Source: Halopseudomonas formosensis (GTDB lineage Bacteria; Pseudomonadota; Gammaproteobacteria; Pseudomonadales; Pseudomonadaceae). Taken from it: a stretch of 53,267 nucleotides of DNA. Made by a program: the position numbers and the translations under genes. This document shows, in pieces, positions 48,872 to 53,267 of the stretch (its first letter is position 1; each line of letters starts with the position of its first letter). The notes under the pieces were generated by a model, which saw only the letters and a program-made list of their open reading frames with translations, was not told the origin of the DNA and searched no databases. The stretch is from contig NZ_FOYD01000011.1 of NCBI RefSeq assembly GCF_900115905.1, positions 37,893 to 91,159 of the forward strand, read 5' to 3'.

Positions 48872-50521
48872 TCAAAACTGCCGCATCAACTGTAGCCAGA
48901 CTCTGGGCTTGCGATCGGCCTCACTGCGCGGCGCATCATCAAGCCGCCAGGCGGCGCTGGTCTCGAGACGCCAGCCATAAGCCATTCCACGCAAGGCCAA
49001 CCCGGCACCGCTGAGTTCCCGATGATTTCTCTCCAGCGTCCAGGGTTCGGCGTTGAGCCGGATCCGGCCGTAATCAGCGAACAGGGCTGCTTGCCAACCA
49101 TCTGCCACTGCGTAATTCAGGTCCACATTCACCAGCATTCCGCGGTCGCCGGATGCCTCACCTTGGGGATAGGCGCGTACGGCGTGAGCACCGCCAAGGC
49201 TGAACTTCTCCGATGAGTCAAGATTATCGTTACTCCACTGCCCTTGCAGACGGGTGCTGAGGCTGAAACGTCCTGGCAGGTTTTGCAGGCGCAGCAGGGA
49301 GACGTTCATCCGATCGAAGCGGCCGTGGCTGCGGCTGGTAAAGCTGTCCTGCAAACGCTCAAGAGGGCTTTCCAGTTCCAGCTTGCCGGCGGCATAGGCG
49401 AGCGAGAAACTGTTCACTCCGCCTCCACCAAAGCTGTCGCGGCTGTCGCCGGTGAGGGAGGCAATCCACAGTGAGGAATTCTTGTCGCTGCGGCTATCGA
49501 ACAGACCAACCTTGTCTTCCAGGCGTTTGTGGTCGTACTGCAAGGAGGCATAGAGGCTCAGCGCCCGGGAACGCAGCAGGGGCTGGAGCACAAAGGCGCT
49601 GGCAATGCGGGCGCGGCCCGTCGCATCCAGATCGGCAAAGTCTTCACCCAGCTCATAGTCCATATACGAGTAGGCAACACCCAGGCGGGTCGACCAGGGG
49701 CCCACCGGCAGCTGGTAACCGGCACGGACGTAAAGCTGATCTTCCTCACTGGTCATGAGGCGCAGGTCGAGCGTGTCACCCAGGCGCAGGGGATTATTTA
49801 AACTGTAGGCTCCACCGAGTCGGGCTGCGCCGGTGTAGCGGCTGCCGTGGTTGTCCAGATGGAGGGTTCCGCTAAAGCCTTGACCCGGCATGACGTTCAC
49901 GATCAGATCCGAGGCTCCCACACTGGCGCCGGGCCGCAGCATTGCATCGATCTCAACGCCGGGTGTGTCGGCCAGCAACAGCAAGCTGCGCTCCAGCGGT
50001 TTTGCCCGCACCGCTTCGCCGCTCTGCAGGGAGTCGATGGATGCCATGGCAAAGCCGCGCAAGCCAACCTGATCGTCAACCTGAATCTCGCCATAGCCCC
50101 CTTCCAATACGGCGATTTCAATGACACCGTCTTCCACTTCCTGAGCTGGTAAATAGGCGCGCGCCAGCATGTAGCCATGCTCCCGATAGTAGGACGACAG
50201 CCGTTGCGCCGCGGCCTGAAGTTCAGCGAAGCTCAGCTCGCGGTCTTCCAGATCAGCCAACAATGCGCGCAGCTCGGAATCCGGGAAAACACTGTGGCCG
50301 GTGATCCGAAAACGATTCACGTGGAGGCTGGGGCCGCCCGCCACAGGCGCGGAGTCATCCAGGAAGGGCAGATTCAGTTCCAGCTTGTCGGGCGCGGGCG
50401 CCTGCAACTGGGGGCGTTCCAGTTCGCGAATGCTTTGTCCGGCATCGGGCGCCACCTGGGCATAAGTCACCGCGGGCGCCAGAAGCGAAAGTACAAGGGT
50501 ACGAAAGTGATATGACTTCAT
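48872..50521 (-). CDS. TpsB outer-membrane transporter of a two-partner secretion system (ShlB/FhaC family)
   Basis: A 549-residue beta-barrel transporter. It has a signal peptide (~1-21, ending TYAQ), a proline-rich N-terminal linker and POTRA domains (~65-210; LHVNRFRITGHSVFPDSELR, GYMLARAYLPAQEVEDGVIE). The C-terminal barrel contains the conserved VRAYPQGEASGDRGML segment, equivalent to the family's VRGF/LRAYP tip motif, and ends in LQLMRQF with the terminal aromatic residue. It overlaps the TpsA gene by four bases and would export it. It lies next to the ISL3 element. Confidence 0.93.
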   Translation of the reverse strand: MKSYHFRTLVLSLLAPAVTYAQVAPDAGQSIRELERPQLQAPAPDKLELNLPFLDDSAPVAGGPSLHVNRFRITGHSVFPDSELRALLADLEDRELSFAELQAAAQRLSSYYREHGYMLARAYLPAQEVEDGVIEIAVLEGGYGEIQVDDQVGLRGFAMASIDSLQSGEAVRAKPLERSLLLLADTPGVEIDAMLRPGASVGASDLIVNVMPGQGFSGTLHLDNHGSRYTGAARLGGAYSLNNPLRLGDTLDLRLMTSEEDQLYVRAGYQLPVGPWSTRLGVAYSYMDYELGEDFADLDATGRARIASAFVLQPLLRSRALSLYASLQYDHKRLEDKVGLFDSRSDKNSSLWIASLTGDSRDSFGGGGVNSFSLAYAAGKLELESPLERLQDSFTSRSHGRFDRMNVSLLRLQNLPGRFSLSTRLQGQWSNDNLDSSEKFSLGGAHAVRAYPQGEASGDRGMLVNVDLNYAVADGWQAALFADYGRIRLNAEPWTLERNHRELSGAGLALRGMAYGWRLETSAAWRLDDAPRSEADRKPRVWLQLMRQF

Positions 50522-53267
50522 TGTTCGTCGAATCCTTCAGGCAGTCGCAGACCACCGTTCACAATTGAGTAAAGTCCCTGTACGACAGAGATGCCGTCGA
50601 AGGCTTGCGACATGCCGAATGCAAAGCCGGTGACGGGATAATCGCTACAGTCGGAATCGTCGGGCTCAGAAGAAGCAGTGAGTTCAAAGCAGATATTGGA
50701 CGCAGGTCCAGGACCAGCCTGGGCCGCGGACTGTAGCGCGACCACCAATGCATCCTGATAACTCTTACCGCGATCGCCCAGACGCCTGACGACACCAGCC
50801 GCCTCTATCTGCAATTCACCCGGAACGAAATCAATCGTGTAATTGCTACCACTTTGCAGGCTGCCCAAGTTGATGGTGTAGATACCTGGCTCCTCACCCA
50901 TTGCCCGTGCCAGCGAACCAGAGAATAGAGTCTCCGCCTTGTCACCACTAACTAAAGCACTTGCATCATAGTGCCAGGTAAAGACCGGATCGGCCTCACC
51001 CTGGTATTTGTGCTGGTCATCAGCGGTCACGCGGATGGAGCGTGGCGTGATGGTGAACGCTTGATTGTCCACATCGAAGGTAATGAGGTAGTTATCCGCT
51101 TTCGCACCCTCGCCGAGAAGCACGTTATAACTGCCAACATCACTGCCCGCTGCTCGGCTCAAGTCGCCAGTGACATCGGCCAGCGTATCGCTGACGGTTT
51201 CAGAACCCAGGCTGCCGCCGATGATCCGGACACTCAGCGTGGGATCGCCTTCACCATAGATCTTGCTCACCAGATCAGCAGCAAGCGTGATGGCCCGCGG
51301 GTCGATGCTCAGCTCGGCTCCGCTGAAGCTGATGTCGTAGTTGCTATTGGCGAGAGAGCCTTGACCAATCACGTAAGTACCAACATCTTCGCCCGCTACC
51401 CGACTGAGTTCACCGTTCAGACTATCGCCAGCCAGCAGACCACGACCGACGCTTTGGGCTTCGACGGTGTAGCTCAGGGTTGGATCGAAATCACCATAGG
51501 CCTTGCTGTGGTTATGGGCTGCTACCGTGACCGGACGCGGCGTGATGCTCACCGCCTTGTTATCAGTGTCAAAGGTGATGAAGTAGTTACCCGCCTTCGC
51601 ACCCGAGCCCAGCAGGACGCTGTAGTCGCCAACGTTCTCGCCATCTTCACGGCGCAAGGAGCCCGTGACATCCGCCAGCGTATCACTCACCGTCTCACTG
51701 CCAAGGTTGCCTCCCACAATCTGTACGCTGAAAGTCGGGTCCGCTTCACCGTAAATCTTGCTCACAAGATCAGCAGCAAGAGTGATGGCACGAGGGTCGA
51801 TGCTCAGCTCGGCTTCGCTGAAGCTGATGGCGTAGTTGCTATTGGCAAGCGTGCCTTGAGTAATAGCATAGCGGCCGACGTTTTCACCTTCTGCTCGACT
51901 GAGCGTTCCGCTAAGACTGTCGCCCGCCAGCAGACCACGACCGGTGCTTTGAGCTTCGACGGTGTAGCTCAGCGCAGGATCGGAGTCACCATAGGTCTTG
52001 CTTTGATTGTGGGCTGTTATCGTGATCGGACGCGGCGTGATACTGAAGGCCTTGTTGTCTGCATCGAAGGTAATGCGGTAGTTACCCGCTTTCGCACCCT
52101 CACCGAGGATCACGTTATAGCTGCCGACATAATTGCCAGCAGCACGGCTCAACTCGCCCGCCACATCAGCCAGCGTATCGCTGAAGGCCAGGTTGCCCTC
52201 CGCGATCTGCACACTCAGTGTGGGATCGGCTTCACCGTAGATCTTGCTCACCGCTTCAGCAGCAAGCTTGATCGCCCGCGGATCGATGCTCAGCTCGGCT
52301 CCAATGAAACTGATGTCATAGTTGCTATTGTTCAGGCTGCCTTGAGTAATGGTGTAACGGTTAACCTCTTCACCCACGTCACGACTCAATTCGCCACTGA
52401 ACGTGTCGCCCTCTACTAGGCCACGCCCCGTGCTTTGAGCTTCGGCCGTGTAGCTCAACGTCGGATCGGAGTCACCATAGATCTTGCTTTGATTATGGGC
52501 TGTTATCGTGATCGGGCGCGGCGTGATGCTGAAGGCCTTGTTGTCTGCATCGAAGGTGATGCGGTAGTTACCCGCTTTCGTGCCCTCGCCGAGAAGCACG
52601 TTATAGCTGCCAACATCAGTGCCCCCAGCGCGGCTCAACGTGCCGGTAACATCAGCCAAGGTATCACTCACAGCGTCAGAACCCAGGCTGCCACCGGTGA
52701 TCCGGACACTCAGCGTGGGATCGGCTTCACCGTAGATCTTGCTCACCAGATCAGCAGCAAGCGTGATCGCCCGCGGATCGATGCTCAGCTCGGCTCCAAT
52801 GAAACTGATGTCATAGTTGCTATTGTTCAGGCTGCCTTGAGTAATGGCGTAACGGCCAACGTCTTCACCCGCATCCCGACTGAGTGCACCGCTGAGGCTG
52901 TCCTCAGCGAGGAGACCGCGTCCGGACGACGCTTCTTCCACTGTGAAGTTCAGCTCGGGATCGTAGTCGCCATAGGTTTTTGTTTGCGCGTTGGCAGTCA
53001 CCTCAACCGGACGCGGGTTAATGGTGCTGGTGGTGTTATCCACGTAGGTGACGGTGTAGTTGGCGCCGCCGTTGCCATCCTCGACTGTCACATCGGAGAC
53101 GGTCACCGTCTTGTTGCCAACACCAGCATTCTTGTCGGCGAACGCAAAGATTCCGCCGATCAGGCTATCGGTGTCGAACAACTTGGTGCCAGCCACCGCC
53201 ACCGCAGTACCCGCAGCATCGGTCGTACCGTCGTAGGTTTTGATGATGTCGCTGGTCGAGATGTGCA
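50518..53267 (-). CDS. TpsA-type exoprotein with MBG/YDG modules, C-terminal part (partial)
   Basis: The frame is open from the right edge to a stop at 50518, at least 916 residues. The start lies outside; a GTG at 53202 is internal because KTYDGTTDAAG, a YDG-type motif, precedes it in frame. Nine MBG-type modules of ~80 residues follow in alternating types: one begins near ITAHNQSKTYGDSDP, the other near LAADLVSKIYGEADP. A unique C-terminal domain of ~90 residues (from ~50795) has two cysteines and ends in NGGLRLPEGFDEQ. Four-base overlap with tpsB indicates that it is the secreted partner. It is likely a cell-surface adhesin; the secretion domain is not visible. Confidence 0.85.
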   Translation of the reverse strand, partial: HISTSDIIKTYDGTTDAAGTAVAVAGTKLFDTDSLIGGIFAFADKNAGVGNKTVTVSDVTVEDGNGGANYTVTYVDNTTSTINPRPVEVTANAQTKTYGDYDPELNFTVEEASSGRGLLAEDSLSGALSRDAGEDVGRYAITQGSLNNSNYDISFIGAELSIDPRAITLAADLVSKIYGEADPTLSVRITGGSLGSDAVSDTLADVTGTLSRAGGTDVGSYNVLLGEGTKAGNYRITFDADNKAFSITPRPITITAHNQSKIYGDSDPTLSYTAEAQSTGRGLVEGDTFSGELSRDVGEEVNRYTITQGSLNNSNYDISFIGAELSIDPRAIKLAAEAVSKIYGEADPTLSVQIAEGNLAFSDTLADVAGELSRAAGNYVGSYNVILGEGAKAGNYRITFDADNKAFSITPRPITITAHNQSKTYGDSDPALSYTVEAQSTGRGLLAGDSLSGTLSRAEGENVGRYAITQGTLANSNYAISFSEAELSIDPRAITLAADLVSKIYGEADPTFSVQIVGGNLGSETVSDTLADVTGSLRREDGENVGDYSVLLGSGAKAGNYFITFDTDNKAVSITPRPVTVAAHNHSKAYGDFDPTLSYTVEAQSVGRGLLAGDSLNGELSRVAGEDVGTYVIGQGSLANSNYDISFSGAELSIDPRAITLAADLVSKIYGEGDPTLSVRIIGGSLGSETVSDTLADVTGDLSRAAGSDVGSYNVLLGEGAKADNYLITFDVDNQAFTITPRSIRVTADDQHKYQGEADPVFTWHYDASALVSGDKAETLFSGSLARAMGEEPGIYTINLGSLQSGSNYTIDFVPGELQIEAAGVVRRLGDRGKSYQDALVVALQSAAQAGPGPASNICFELTASSEPDDSDCSDYPVTGFAFGMSQAFDGISVVQGLYSIVNGGLRLPEGFDEQ
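50795..53007 (-). repeat. Nine tandem MBG-type coding modules with ~490-bp super-period
   Basis: Alternating modules (A1-B1-A2-B2-A3-B3-A4-B4-A5), each about 240-250 bp. A- and B-type pairs recur about every 490 bp with high DNA identity, for example the segment around KIYGEADP at ~51245, ~51740, ~52228 and ~52720. The last A module is diverged. Confidence 0.85.

Noticed and set aside
50971..52419. A 482-codon open frame on the plus strand inside the TpsA gene
   Set aside because: It is antisense to the MBG repeats. Its length comes from the periodic codon pattern, and the minus-strand frame has recognisable domains and overlaps tpsB properly.

Overview
The window looks like a chromosomal segment of a gammaproteobacterium of the Pseudomonas group (Pseudomonas or a close relative such as Halopseudomonas; genus inferred, not proven). 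The grounds are high GC, a crc gene beside pyrE and rph, a fused CoxB-cytochrome c, a two-part membrane-anchored AlgC, and gene strings typical of Pseudomonas (coaBC-dut-algC-argB; zur-znuCB opposite znuA; thrB-DUF2782 opposite polA). Most genes are housekeeping. Both ends are accessory and devoted to the cell surface.

Region 1 (1-8418) is a surface and adhesion locus. It holds the N-terminus of a giant Bap/BapA-type adhesin with an Asp-Ala dipeptide linker encoded by a hexanucleotide microsatellite, and an OmpA/BamE-like lipoprotein upstream of it. Three overlapping Tad-pilus minor-pilin genes (TadE, TadG-like, TadE), a PprB-like response regulator, and a receiver-TPR protein paired with a minimal histidine kinase follow. 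Region 2 (8539-16297) has an acyl-CoA ligase, a CurA-type reductase, a diguanylate cyclase, a gamma-carbonic anhydrase, oligopeptidase A and small conserved genes. Region 3 (16609-25118) is a complete caa3-type cytochrome c oxidase cluster: coxB, ctaD, ctaG, coxC, SURF1, a degenerate SCO-like protein, ctaA, ctaB and SCO. Region 4 (25263-28822) holds a haem-ligand-less bacterioferritin and the Zur/Znu zinc uptake system with a visible Zur box.

Region 5 (28837-36614) contains a deletion scar joining the 3' ends of an ArsR-type regulator and an old-yellow-enzyme gene. It continues with thrB, a DUF2782 gene, polA, rpmG/rpmB, radC and coaBC. The 528-bp gap between polA and rpmG carries two inverted copies of a structured repeat. 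Both copies share a 53-nt interior, two hairpins with RTCCCT loops, and stems that differ between copies yet stay paired. This is the least explained signal in the window. Region 6 (36624-47457) continues with dut, algC, argB, a thioesterase, OsmC and DUF2892 genes behind a palindromic operator, a DUF4124 gene, pyrE, crc, a cytochrome P450, a DUF4870 gene, rph and yicC.

Region 7 (47513-53267) starts with an intact ISL3-family insertion sequence with near-perfect 8-bp target duplication. It sits between the housekeeping block and a two-partner secretion system: a TpsB transporter preceded by the 3' part of a TpsA exoprotein built of nine alternating MBG-type modules. The window thus ends, as it begins, inside a large adhesin gene. 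No rRNA, tRNA or CRISPR array was seen.
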